A DNA stretch of 64,000 bases, taken from Blastomonas aquatica. Its GTDB lineage: Bacteria; Pseudomonadota; Alphaproteobacteria; Sphingomonadales; Sphingomonadaceae. This document shows, one piece after another, positions 24,599 through 31,966 of the stretch (positions are counted from its first letter, which is position 1; each line of letters starts with the position of its first letter). The translations under genes were made by a program, and so were the position numbers. The notes beneath the pieces were generated by a model. The model did no database searches. It was not told the DNA's origin and saw only the letters and a program-made list of their open reading frames with translations. The DNA is taken from contig NZ_BMGD01000006.1 of NCBI RefSeq assembly GCF_014639875.1, positions 207,866 through 271,865 on the forward strand, written 5' to 3'.

Positions 24599-24622
24599 GG
24601 GGCCGGGCTTGCGCCCGGCCCC
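24599..24622 (-). terminator. Flagellin terminator
   Basis: GGGGCCGGGC and GCCCGGCCCC form a perfect 10-bp GC-rich stem with a 4-nt loop about 40 bp after the flagellin stop. On the minus strand it is followed by ATTTATTTT, a typical rho-independent terminator. Confidence 0.85.
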
Positions 24623-24663
24623 AAGTAGCTCGTTCGGTCGAACCGACCAAGCCTCGTTGCCGA

Positions 24664-25491
24664 TTAACGGAACAGCGAAGTGATGGTCTGAGGCGCCTGG
24701 TTTGCAATCGAGAGCGCCTGAACGCCCAGCTGCTGCTTGACCTGCAGCGCCTGCAGCTTGGCCGATTCCTTGGCCAGATCGGCATCGACGAGATTGCCGA
24801 TACCGCTTTCGATCACGTCCGACAGCTTGCCGTTGAACGCCAGCTGACCTTCGATCTTGCGCGACGCCGAGCCCAAAGTGCTCAGTGTCGTGGTCACCGC
24901 AGTAGCCACGGTTTCGATCTCGGTCAGCGCCGTATCGGCATTGGCCTTGGTATCAAGACCAGCAGCCAAAGCGGCAGTGACGTCAGTGTCGAAGGTCTGG
25001 TTTTCCACCTCGAGCACGCTCGTGGTGTCGAGCGACTGCAGCGCGGAAACCGCACCCGTTGCAGTAGCGTCGTCCTTCAGCAGGTTGGTGCCATTGAACT
25101 CGGAAGAAGCGATGATCGTGGTGATCTGCTCCTTCAGAGCCGTATAGTCGGCATCGATTGCGGTGCGGCTATCGTCATCGATGCCTTCATCCGATGCCTG
25201 GATGGCCTTGGCCTTCATCTGGTTGAGGATGTCGGAGATCTGCTCCGAACCTGCAACCGCCACATCGACAGCGCTCTTCGCCCGGCTGAGCGAGGAGTTA
25301 ACTGCCGAAAGACCGCCGACGTCACCGCGGAGCTTCTGCGCGATCGTAAACGATGCAGAATCGTCCTTGGTGCTTGCGACGTTCAAGCCGGTGTTGATGC
25401 GGCTCTGAACCTGCGCCAGGCCCTTGTTGGTCTGGTTCAGGCTCTGCAGAGCCGCCATGGCACCGATGTTGGTGTTGACTGAAAACGACAT
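24664..25491 (-). CDS. fliC: Flagellin
   Basis: A 275-residue flagellin, short as in Caulobacter and other alphaproteobacteria. The N-terminal D0/D1 sequence SFSVNTNIGAMAALQSLNQT and the C-terminal LQALQVKQQLGVQALSIANQ are clearly recognisable; the variable centre is small. The start at 25489-25491 has AAGGAAA upstream. It is the only flagellin gene in the window. The mRNA leader contains two abutting hairpins, and flbT, a known post-transcriptional regulator of flagellin, is present at 38.4 kb. Confidence 0.97.
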   Translation of the reverse strand: MSFSVNTNIGAMAALQSLNQTNKGLAQVQSRINTGLNVASTKDDSASFTIAQKLRGDVGGLSAVNSSLSRAKSAVDVAVAGSEQISDILNQMKAKAIQASDEGIDDDSRTAIDADYTALKEQITTIIASSEFNGTNLLKDDATATGAVSALQSLDTTSVLEVENQTFDTDVTAALAAGLDTKANADTALTEIETVATAVTTTLSTLGSASRKIEGQLAFNGKLSDVIESGIGNLVDADLAKESAKLQALQVKQQLGVQALSIANQAPQTITSLFR

Positions 25492-25515
25492 GGGTATTTT
25501 CCTTCTGGGATGAAC

Positions 25516-25553
25516 GGGTAGCATTCTGCTGCCCGGGCCAGAAACGCTGGCCC
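25516..25553 (-). promoter_or_regulatory. Double hairpin in the flagellin mRNA leader
   Basis: Two adjacent hairpins lie 25-62 bp upstream of the flagellin start: CTGGCCC/GGGCCAG-type stem of 7 bp with a 5-nt loop (25535-25553), and a stem GGGTAGC/GCTGCCC with one G-T pair (25516-25534). They would be in the 5' untranslated region and would stack. A structured flagellin leader is the kind of target FlbT acts on in Caulobacter. Confidence 0.5.
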
Positions 25554-25626
25554 TCGACGAACCGCAAAAAACGCGGCCCGCTCTTCATTTTGGGAAGGAA
25601 TGACAAGCTAGCCCAAATGGGTTGGC

Positions 25627-25642
25627 GAATTTAAATTCTATC
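25627..25642 (-). promoter_or_regulatory. Candidate flagellin promoter region
   Basis: On the minus strand the sequence GATAGAATTTAAATTC contains TAGAAT, matching the -10-like elements before fliN and flgE, inside a 12-bp perfect palindrome GAATTTAAATTC (25627-25638). This implies a leader of about 140 nt before the flagellin start. A sigma-28 GCCGATAA element is not present. Confidence 0.4.
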
Positions 25643-25713
25643 GCTGGAAAGAGAATTGCGCGGACTGCGTCACGCCCCGGGGAGCATGCCCCCCGCGCAC
25701 CCGAACCAGCAGA

Positions 25714-26463
25714 TCAGAACGGGAACAACGCCTCATAGATCTGCTGGCCCCAACGGGCCTGCTGCAGATCGCTGAGCTGCCCGCGGCCACCATAGCTGAT
25801 CCGCGCTTCAGCGATCTGGCTGTGCGCGATGGTGTTGGTGCGCCCGACATCCTGCGGTCGTACGATGCCCGTCACAATCAGCTCGCGCAGATCATAATTG
25901 ACCCGCATCTCCTGCCGCCCCCGGATGACCAGATTGCCGTTGGGGAGCACCTCGGTGACGATCGCTGCCATCGTCATGTCGATGGTCTCGCTTCGTGTCG
26001 TCGAGCCCTGTCCACCCGACCGCGAAGTCGAGGTTGCATCGATCGCGCCACCGGGTGCACCGGGAATACGCGTTTCAAGTCCAAGCAGCGCGCCGATTCC
26101 GACGCTCTCCGATCCATTGCGCGAGCGCGCAGTCGTGTTGCTGAAATCGGCCTTGTCGGCGATGTTGATCATGATCGTCAGAATATCGCCCACCCGCGAG
26201 GCGCGTTGATCGTGGAACAGCGTACCTGCTCCGGCGCGAAACAGCGAGGCGCTGGGCGGCGCGGCCGCCAGCGGCGCTGCCGTCGATCCCGTCCGACGAT
26301 CGCTCGGCCCTTCCGAAGCGATCGAGCGCTCGAAAGCTGGCACCACGAATTCATCCATCGGCGTCAACGCGGGCGCGCGGCCCACGTTCTTGAGGCGGTC
26401 AACGGTTCCGCAAGCGGACAGAATTGTTGTTGCCGCAGCCAACAGCAAAATATTGTTCTTCAT
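25714..26463 (-). CDS. flgH: FlgH L-ring lipoprotein
   Basis: A 249-residue protein with a lipoprotein signal (ATTILSAC, lipidated Cys18) and the FlgH blocks LFHDQRASRVGDILTIMI, GNLVIRGRQEMRVN and LIVTGIVRPQDV. FlgH forms the outer-membrane L-ring. The start has GGAGA six bases upstream. It is the last gene of flgF-flgG-flgA-flgH. Confidence 0.96.
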   Translation of the reverse strand: MKNNILLLAAATTILSACGTVDRLKNVGRAPALTPMDEFVVPAFERSIASEGPSDRRTGSTAAPLAAAPPSASLFRAGAGTLFHDQRASRVGDILTIMINIADKADFSNTTARSRNGSESVGIGALLGLETRIPGAPGGAIDATSTSRSGGQGSTTRSETIDMTMAAIVTEVLPNGNLVIRGRQEMRVNYDLRELIVTGIVRPQDVGRTNTIAHSQIAEARISYGGRGQLSDLQQARWGQQIYEALFPF

Positions 26464-26487
26464 GTCTATCTCCGAAAATTGAAAGGC

Positions 26488-26952
26488 TCAGCGTGCTGTC
26501 ACGCGGACGACGCCTGGCTCTTCGGCGATGGCGTCAAGCGTCTGGTTGGTCGCTTCGTTGAACACCCGCAGTGGCTTGCCACGCGCAGCATCGGCCAATG
26601 CGCGGCCATTGGCGCTGATCGTCAGCGCGCCGCTGCGCAGCCTGATCGTGACCGGATCACCGCGCAGGATGACGCGAGGGTCGCCAAGGTCGCCGGCGCG
26701 CACCGGCAAACCGCCGCGCAAGGTGCGCCGCGCCTCGCGACCCGCAGCCTGTTGCGCCGACATCGCGTCGCGCGCCTGTGCAACGGGGATCTCGGTGCTC
26801 GTAAAGTCGCCGGCAGCCAGCACCTCGCCGCGCTGGACAGTGCGGGCGAGGACGTCGGTCGACGCCATCGGCGCGGCTGCCTGCGCCAGCAAGGGTGCGA
26901 CGGGTAACAGCGCCGACGCCAGCGCTGCGAGGACGATCGGGCGCACCATCAT
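26488..26952 (-). CDS. flgA: FlgA P-ring assembly chaperone, short form
   Basis: A 154-residue protein with a signal peptide (ASALLPVAPLLAQA) and one SAF-type domain: RTVQRGEVLAAGDFTSTEI, GREARRTLRGGLPVRAGDL and VTIRLRSGALTISANGRAL. It is shorter than enterobacterial FlgA, lacking most of the N-terminal domain. FlgA guides P-ring (FlgI) polymerisation in the periplasm. The start overlaps the flgG stop (TGATG). Confidence 0.9.
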   Translation of the reverse strand: MMVRPIVLAALASALLPVAPLLAQAAAPMASTDVLARTVQRGEVLAAGDFTSTEIPVAQARDAMSAQQAAGREARRTLRGGLPVRAGDLGDPRVILRGDPVTIRLRSGALTISANGRALADAARGKPLRVFNEATNQTLDAIAEEPGVVRVTAR

Positions 26953-27737
26953 CAGCGCAACTGACTGGTGGTGCCGAGCATTTCGTCGGCGGTCTTCACG
27001 ACACGGCTGTTCATCTCATAGGCGCGCTGCGCGGTAATCAGCGCGGTGATCTCGGCAACGGGGTTGACGTTGGATGCTTCGACGAACCCCTGGGCCAGAT
27101 TGCCAAAGCCCGGTTCGCCAGGCGCGGCGATCGTCGGTTCGCCCGACGCTGCGGTGGCAAGGAACAGATTGTCGCCCTTGGCTTCGAGACCGGCTTCGTT
27201 GACGAACGTCGCCAGCTCAATCTGGCCAACCACCTGCAGTTCCGCCTCGCCATCCAGCTTGACCTGAACCTCGCCGGTCCGCGAGATCACTACATCGACC
27301 GCCCCTTGCGGGATGGTGATGCCAGGCTCGACCGGAAGTCCCTGCGAGGTGACCAGTTCGCCCTGATCGGAAATCTGGAAGGCGCCATCACGGGTATAGG
27401 CGATTTCTCCCGTAGGTAGCTGGACCTGGAAGTGGCCCAAACCCTGGATCGCCAGATCGAACCGGTTGTCGGTCTGCACCAGGGCACCTTGCTCGGCGAT
27501 GCGATAGACGCCGCCGGTCCGCACACCTGTGCCGATCTGAATTCCCGATGGCACACGAGCCTCGGCCCCATTGGACGCCGCGCCCGGACGCGAGACCTGC
27601 TGGTAGAGCAGATCCTGAAAATGGGCCCGCTGTCGCTTGAAGGCGGTCGTGTTCATGTTGGCGATGTTATTTGCGATGACATCGACATTGGTTTGCTGGG
27701 CCAGCATGCCGGTTCCGGCGATGGAGAGGGTACGCAT
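26952..27737 (-). CDS. flgG: FlgG distal rod protein
   Basis: A 261-residue rod protein. The N-terminal motif NVDVIANNIANMNTTAFK and the C-terminal NVNPVAEITALITAQRAYEM are diagnostic for FlgG. The DLAIQGLGHFQV segment is also present. FlgG forms the distal rod inside the P- and L-rings, whose genes surround it in this operon. Confidence 0.97.
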   Translation of the reverse strand: MRTLSIAGTGMLAQQTNVDVIANNIANMNTTAFKRQRAHFQDLLYQQVSRPGAASNGAEARVPSGIQIGTGVRTGGVYRIAEQGALVQTDNRFDLAIQGLGHFQVQLPTGEIAYTRDGAFQISDQGELVTSQGLPVEPGITIPQGAVDVVISRTGEVQVKLDGEAELQVVGQIELATFVNEAGLEAKGDNLFLATAASGEPTIAAPGEPGFGNLAQGFVEASNVNPVAEITALITAQRAYEMNSRVVKTADEMLGTTSQLR

Positions 27738-27775
27738 GGGTTAATTCCTTTCTGCAAGGTGGATCAAAAAGCGGG

Positions 27776-28522
27776 TCAGCCTACGCGTCCGAGCTTGTCG
27801 AGAGCGCGCTTGCGCATGTCATTGAGGCTCTCGTTCATGCGCACGCTGTTCTGGTACAGTCGCAATATCTCGATCATCGCGGTGGTTTCGAGGATCGGCT
27901 GGACGTTGGACCCCTCGACACCGCCTGCGTGCAGTTTGGTGTCTGCGGCGGCCAGGACACGGCCTTCCGCGCCCGAAAACAATCCGTCGCCGCGGGGCGC
28001 CAAGGCGGTTTCGTCGTCAAACACCGTGATTGCGACCCGGCCCAGCGGACCGTCTGGTCCCAAGACGGTGCCATCGCTGGCGATCGAGATCCGGTTTGCC
28101 TGCTCGGGCGGCACATTGATCGCCTGGCCGCCCTCGTCCAGCAGGCGCTGCCCACCCGCGACGGCGAGGTCGCCATTTTCGAGCACGGCTAGAAAGCCCG
28201 CGCGCGTGTAGGCCCTGCCGCCGGCATCGGGCAATTCGACCGTCAGATAGCCCGGGCCCTCGATCATGACATCGAGTGGATTGTTCGTCGGCTGGAAGGC
28301 ACCGGCGGTCATGTCGTGCACCGCGTGAAAATCGAGAACGAAGGATGTCTTCTTGGCATCCTGGGTGATCGCGTCGTCGGCCTTCTCGACAAATTCCTGA
28401 AACAGCGGCTGTTCTCGCTTGAACCCGACTGTCGAGGTGTTGGCCATATTGTTGGCCACGATGTCTAGCCGCCGCTTGAGGGCCTGTTCGTGGCTCAACA
28501 GAACGTATGAGGGAATGTCCAT
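27776..28522 (-). CDS. flgF: FlgF proximal rod protein
   Basis: A 248-residue rod protein with RRLDIVANNMANTSTVGFKR near the N-terminus and a C-terminal VQPILETTAMIEILRLYQNS helix. It is similar to FlgG but shorter, and precedes it with a 38-bp gap, the usual flgF-flgG order. GGAG lies ten bases upstream of the ATG. The gene starts divergently from fliL. Confidence 0.94.
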   Translation of the reverse strand: MDIPSYVLLSHEQALKRRLDIVANNMANTSTVGFKREQPLFQEFVEKADDAITQDAKKTSFVLDFHAVHDMTAGAFQPTNNPLDVMIEGPGYLTVELPDAGGRAYTRAGFLAVLENGDLAVAGGQRLLDEGGQAINVPPEQANRISIASDGTVLGPDGPLGRVAITVFDDETALAPRGDGLFSGAEGRVLAAADTKLHAGGVEGSNVQPILETTAMIEILRLYQNSVRMNESLNDMRKRALDKLGRVG

Positions 28523-28564
28523 CGGTGGGCCGCTCCAAAAAATCGGCGATGAAAAAGCGCACTA

Positions 28565-28599
28565 GGCAAAACTTGCCGGGTGACAGCCCTATAATAGAA
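28565..28599. promoter_or_regulatory. flgF/fliL divergent control region: palindromic box plus TATAAT element
   Basis: GGCAAAACTTGCC (28565-28577), a 13-bp near-perfect palindrome, is followed 11 bp later by CTATAATAGAA (28589-28599). The box is centred about 19 bp upstream of TATAAT. It fits exactly the GGCA-RRR-S-TTGCC pattern I recall for FlbD-bound ftr sites in Caulobacter. The region is shared by flgF (minus) and fliL (plus). Confidence 0.6.
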
Positions 28600-28656
28600 G
28601 CAAAACACCCGATGGCGGCGCGACCGCTGGATTTTGCAACGAAGGCGAGCGCGCAC

Positions 28657-29184
28657 ATGGCCACGGATACCGACGACCAGGCATTGATAGAGGCAGAGGC
28701 TGACGGGGAGACAAAGCAGCCACGCTTCTCCAAAAAGAAGAAGGTCATTGCTGCGGCGGTCGCGGGCGTTCTCGTCCTGGCGGGCACCGGCAGCGCACTG
28801 ATGCTCTCCGGGGGGGACGATGCCGCCGACGAAGCCAACGCGGACGATGATGCAGACAAAGGCGAGAGCGGCGACGGCAAGACCAACTTCGTCGAGGTCG
28901 CCCCGATGGTGATCAACCTGCGATCAAGCGACGGACAGGCCCGGTTCCTCAAACTGCGGTTCCTGCTGGCGGCTTCATCGCCGGGCGACATGGCGGTGAT
29001 CGAGGCCAAGCTTCCGCAGATCCTCGACAGATACCAACCGTTCCTGCGCGAGCTGCGGCCCGATGACCTTGCAGGCTCGGCCGCCGTCTACCGGCTCAAA
29101 GAGGAGCTGCTTCTGCGCGCGCGCGACGTGCTAGGTGCAGGCGTGGTCAGCGATGTGCTTATTCAGGATATGATCCAGCAATGA
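28657..29184 (+). CDS. fliL: FliL basal-body-associated protein
   Basis: About 175 residues from the ATG at 28657 (an ATG at 28612 is possible but would leave a leader of only about 10 nt after the TATAAT element). It has an acidic N-terminus, a KKKK cluster, one membrane helix (about residues 30-50), a low-complexity acidic linker and the FliL domain with FVEVAPMVINLRSSDG and RYQPFLRELRPDDL. FliL rings surround and strengthen the stator. The stop overlaps the fliM start by 4 bp. Confidence 0.92.
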   Translation: MATDTDDQALIEAEADGETKQPRFSKKKKVIAAAVAGVLVLAGTGSALMLSGGDDAADEANADDDADKGESGDGKTNFVEVAPMVINLRSSDGQARFLKLRFLLAASSPGDMAVIEAKLPQILDRYQPFLRELRPDDLAGSAAVYRLKEELLLRARDVLGAGVVSDVLIQDMIQQ

Positions 29185-30200
29185 GCGGCATGGATTTCGA
29201 GGAGATCGAGCTCCCCGCACCGCCGATGGCGGACTTGCCCGAGGGCGTGACCTTCGATCAGGCCAGCATCGATGCGCTTTTCGGCGATGCCAGCGATCTC
29301 ATGCCGCAGAAAAGCGGTCTGCGCGCTGTCATCGAATCGCGCGTGGTCAACCATGCACGGCTGCCGATGCTCGAGGTCGTGTGCGAGCGCATGGTGCGCT
29401 CTTTCGCCACCAGCATGCGCAATCTCACTTCGGACGCGATCGAGGTCTCGCTCGATGAGATCGCCTCGGTCCGCTTCGGTGATTTCATGAACCACGTGCC
29501 GCTGCCGTCGATGCTCGCGGTGTTCAGGGTCCCCGCCTGGCAGGATTATGGCCTGGTGACGGTGGAGGCCAGCCTGATCTATGCGGTCGTCGATGCGCTG
29601 CTCGGCGGCCGGCGCGGGGCAGCGCCGCGCAAGATCGAGGGCCGCGGTTTCACCACGATCGAAACGACCCTGGTATCCAAGATGATCGAGCTCATCCTGC
29701 GCGAGTTCAGCACCGCGTTCGAACCGATTTCGCCGGTGACGATGGAGCTGGAGCGCATCGAGACAAGCCCGCGCTTCGCCGCGATCGCCGGCCCGTCGAA
29801 CGTGGCCTCGGCAGCGACCTTCGGCGTCGATATGGACGGCCGCGGCGGCAAGTTCACCATCTTGCTTCCCTTTGCCACGCTCGAGCCCGTGCGCGGCAAG
29901 CTGACGCAGCGCTTTATGGGTGAAAAGCTGGGCGGCAACAGCACCTGGCTCAACCATATGCGTTCGGAAATCCTGCAGACCGAAATCGAAATCTCCACTG
30001 TTCTTGGCGAGCGCCAGATGCGGCTCGCCGACATCCAGTCGCTGGCCCCGGGCCAGACCATCGCCTTCGACGTCGCACCCGACGATCCGCTCGAAGTGCG
30101 CTGCGGCGGAGTCACGCTGGCCCGAGCCCAGATCGGGCGACAGCGCAATCAGATCGCAATCGGCATCGTCTCGACTATCGGAAAGGAAATGCCCCGATGA
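29181..30200 (+). CDS. fliM: FliM motor switch protein
   Basis: A 339-residue protein. The N-terminal FDQASIDALFGD corresponds to the CheY-P binding segment, the middle domain has VNHARLPMLEVVCERMVRSF, and the C-terminal part is a SpoA domain with TVLGERQMRLADIQSLAPG. FliM joins FliG and FliN in the C-ring and receives CheY-P from the che operon at the left edge. It overlaps both fliL and the next gene by ATGA. Confidence 0.96.
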   Translation: MSGMDFEEIELPAPPMADLPEGVTFDQASIDALFGDASDLMPQKSGLRAVIESRVVNHARLPMLEVVCERMVRSFATSMRNLTSDAIEVSLDEIASVRFGDFMNHVPLPSMLAVFRVPAWQDYGLVTVEASLIYAVVDALLGGRRGAAPRKIEGRGFTTIETTLVSKMIELILREFSTAFEPISPVTMELERIETSPRFAAIAGPSNVASAATFGVDMDGRGGKFTILLPFATLEPVRGKLTQRFMGEKLGGNSTWLNHMRSEILQTEIEISTVLGERQMRLADIQSLAPGQTIAFDVAPDDPLEVRCGGVTLARAQIGRQRNQIAIGIVSTIGKEMPR

Positions 30201-30538
30201 GTTTTACCGCTATGACCAACGTCATCACCATCCTCTTCTGCCTGGCCGTATTGGTCCAAAGTGTCAGGCTGATGCGCAGCCTGAAGCAGGTGCGCGATGT
30301 CAGCCTGAACGATACCGTCGGTGCGCTCGACACCGCCACCGCGCAGGCGCGAACCGTTCTCGATGGCCTGCGCCAAACACTTTCCACCGATGGGACCGCA
30401 AACCTGCGTGTGCTGGGCGAGGCGCGTGAAATTCGCGATGAACTCGATCTCATGATCGGCATCGCCAACGCCGCAGCCGAGCGGTTGCTGGAAACCGCAT
30501 CGACCGTCCAGCCGTCCTTTGAGAAGTCAGCGGCATGA
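30197..30538 (+). CDS. DUF6468-like single-pass membrane protein
   Basis: A 113-residue protein with one N-terminal membrane helix (VITILFCLAVLVQSVRL) and a long cytoplasmic amphipathic helical domain. Proteins of this size between fliM and motE in alphaproteobacterial operons are assigned to DUF6468; that assignment is from memory of the context, not a search. Both ends overlap neighbouring genes by 4 bp, which suggests a function tied to FliM or MotE. No enzymatic motif is seen. Confidence 0.8.
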   Translation: MSFTAMTNVITILFCLAVLVQSVRLMRSLKQVRDVSLNDTVGALDTATAQARTVLDGLRQTLSTDGTANLRVLGEAREIRDELDLMIGIANAAAERLLETASTVQPSFEKSAA

Positions 30539-31140
30539 AATTCAAACACCCGTCGCTGCTGATGCTAATGACTGGCGCTGCTGCGGTGTCCATGCTGTCG
30601 CATGGCGTGAACGCATCGTTCGCCGCCGAAGGCGAGCGCGCGACACCGACCACGCGGCTTGGTACCGCGATCCAGTCGGAGATGACCGAGCGTGATCGCG
30701 CCGCCAAGCAACGGGCGCGCGCGCTTGAACTGCGCGAACAGGCCATCAGGGCATCGGAAAAGCGTCTTGAGGCGAATGCGCAGGCACAGCAGCAGCAAAA
30801 AGGGACCAAGACCGGCCCCGCCGCGCAATCCGGTGCAGAAGCTGAATCCGCGACGCTGGACCAGCTGGCCCGGATATACCAATCGATGAAGCCCAAGCAG
30901 GCGGCCCGGGTTTTTGAACGGCTCGCAATCGATGTTCAGGTGGGAGTGGCCCGCAAGATGCGCGAACGGGCAACGGCACAGGTCCTGGCGGCGATGACCC
31001 CGGATGGGGCAGCGCGTCTGAGCATGGCACTGGCCGAGGAGACCAGTCGCCCCCGGATGCAGTCCCAGTATCAGCCCCAGCCGCTTCCCCGGTCAAAGCC
31101 CGAGCAGCAGCAGCGTCGCCCGGCCAATCCTCCCGGCTGA
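30535..31140 (+). CDS. motE: MotE-like stator chaperone
   Basis: A 201-residue protein with a signal or anchor sequence (about residues 6-31), a charged coiled coil (50-95), and a MgtE-N-like helical domain: LARIYQSMKPKQAARVFERL and ARKMRERATAQVLAAMTPDG. This is the MotE layout known from rhizobia, where MotE is a periplasmic partner of the stator. The C-terminus is a Gln/Pro/Arg-rich tail. It ends the fliL operon. Confidence 0.85.
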   Translation: MKFKHPSLLMLMTGAAAVSMLSHGVNASFAAEGERATPTTRLGTAIQSEMTERDRAAKQRARALELREQAIRASEKRLEANAQAQQQQKGTKTGPAAQSGAEAESATLDQLARIYQSMKPKQAARVFERLAIDVQVGVARKMRERATAQVLAAMTPDGAARLSMALAEETSRPRMQSQYQPQPLPRSKPEQQQRRPANPPG

Positions 31141-31151
31141 CAGCCGAGCAC

Positions 31152-31181
31152 CGCGCAGGATAGCCGAAGCGGTCCTGCGCG
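31152..31181. terminator. Hairpin between convergent motE and FliL-like gene
   Basis: CGCGCAGGA (31152-31160) pairs with TCCTGCGCG (31173-31181) across a 12-nt loop in the 52-bp gap of two converging genes. No T-run follows on either strand, so it may be a bidirectional, less efficient terminator. Confidence 0.5.
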
Positions 31182-31192
31182 CCTGCCCGTCT

Positions 31193-31633
31193 TCAGGCCG
31201 ATCTGGCGGTCACTTCCACCAGCAGCACCCTCGCGATACCTGCCTGGCGGGATTGCAGCGCCTGCGCCAGTTCCGCGGCCAGACGCCGCGCGTCGATCGC
31301 CACGAATGGCGATGCGGACAGCCGCGCGAACTCGGCACCGACCGCGAGCGCTTCGGACCGCAGGACGGGCATGTTGGCGGAGAGTGTCTCGGACGCACCT
31401 GCCTGATCGGCCTCCAGCACCAGCTTGAAATGCAGCGTCCCCTGGACGCGCGCACCGTCGATGATCGGCAGGTCAATCTGCTCCATAGGGATAAGCTCCC
31501 CGGGCGTCGACAATTCGCCACTGGTCTGGGCGCCGGTCTTGCCGGCGACTTGGCCGTCGTCTGCCCCCGCCGCCTTGCTCAAAGGGAGGGTTGCGAGCAG
31601 TGCGCTTGCCAAAAGAATAGTCTTGGTGGTCAT
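31193..31633 (-). CDS. Secreted FliL-like protein
   Basis: About 146 residues from the ATG at 31631-31633, with a signal peptide (TILLASALLATLPLSKAAG). The domain LPIIDGARVQGTLHFKLVLE and MPVLRSEALAVGAEFARLS matches, position by position, the protein encoded after motB at 2.4 kb, so the two are paralogues. Their shared fold resembles the FliL periplasmic domain. It is a single-gene unit divergent from the small membrane protein at 31.7 kb. A stator- or basal-body-associated role is inferred. Confidence 0.72.
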   Translation of the reverse strand: MTTKTILLASALLATLPLSKAAGADDGQVAGKTGAQTSGELSTPGELIPMEQIDLPIIDGARVQGTLHFKLVLEADQAGASETLSANMPVLRSEALAVGAEFARLSASPFVAIDARRLAAELAQALQSRQAGIARVLLVEVTARSA

Positions 31634-31692
31634 GGTTTGCTCTGCCGTCCATTGAAAAGGAACGCGCGCCTGCGGAGCAGCCGGCCCTCCCT

Positions 31693-31703
31693 CTATAATA
31701 GAA
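31693..31703 (+). promoter_or_regulatory. Flagellar -10-like element before the 31.7-kb pair
   Basis: CTATAATAGAA, identical to the element before fliL, lies 26 bp upstream of the start of the small membrane protein. The preceding 30 bp are GC-rich and show no -35 hexamer. Confidence 0.6.
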
Positions 31704-31724
31704 GATAAACCGTCCGGAGCGCGC

Positions 31725-31958
31725 ATGAGCAACGATCAAAAACCAGCACGCATCAAGATTGTAAACGGCGGCACGCCCGCAAACGTCCGCGGCAATGCCG
31801 CAAAGACCCCGGCCCCGACGCCGGAACCGGCCGTTTCGTCCACCCCTCCTGCGTCGCAAACCAATCGTCTGGTGTTACTGGGCGCGGTTGTATTCCTGCT
31901 CGGTTGCGCGATCGGTGGAGTCACGCTGGCCGCTTGGCCGCATGTCGGCATGGGTTGA
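31725..31958 (+). CDS. Small single-pass membrane protein
   Basis: A 77-residue protein: a basic, Pro/Ala/Thr-rich N-terminal half and one C-terminal membrane helix (LVLLGAVVFLLGCAIGGVTL). No family recognised. It is 8 bp upstream of the secreted TPR protein and shares its flagellar-type promoter element, so the pair is probably flagellar. The start codon is the first ATG after the element, with GGAGC upstream. Confidence 0.75.
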   Translation: MSNDQKPARIKIVNGGTPANVRGNAAKTPAPTPEPAVSSTPPASQTNRLVLLGAVVFLLGCAIGGVTLAAWPHVGMG

Positions 31959-31966
31959 GGATCGCC

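Noticed and set aside
25600..25680. Sigma-28 (FliA) promoter before flagellin
   Set aside because: GCGATAGA is only a partial match to GCCGATAA and there is no TAAA at the right distance.
28565..28577. Sigma-54 -24/-12 promoter reading of GGCAAAACTTGCC
   Set aside because: The GG to GC distance is 10 bp, not the 12 bp that sigma-54 needs, and the same holds for the fliF and 24.5-kb boxes.
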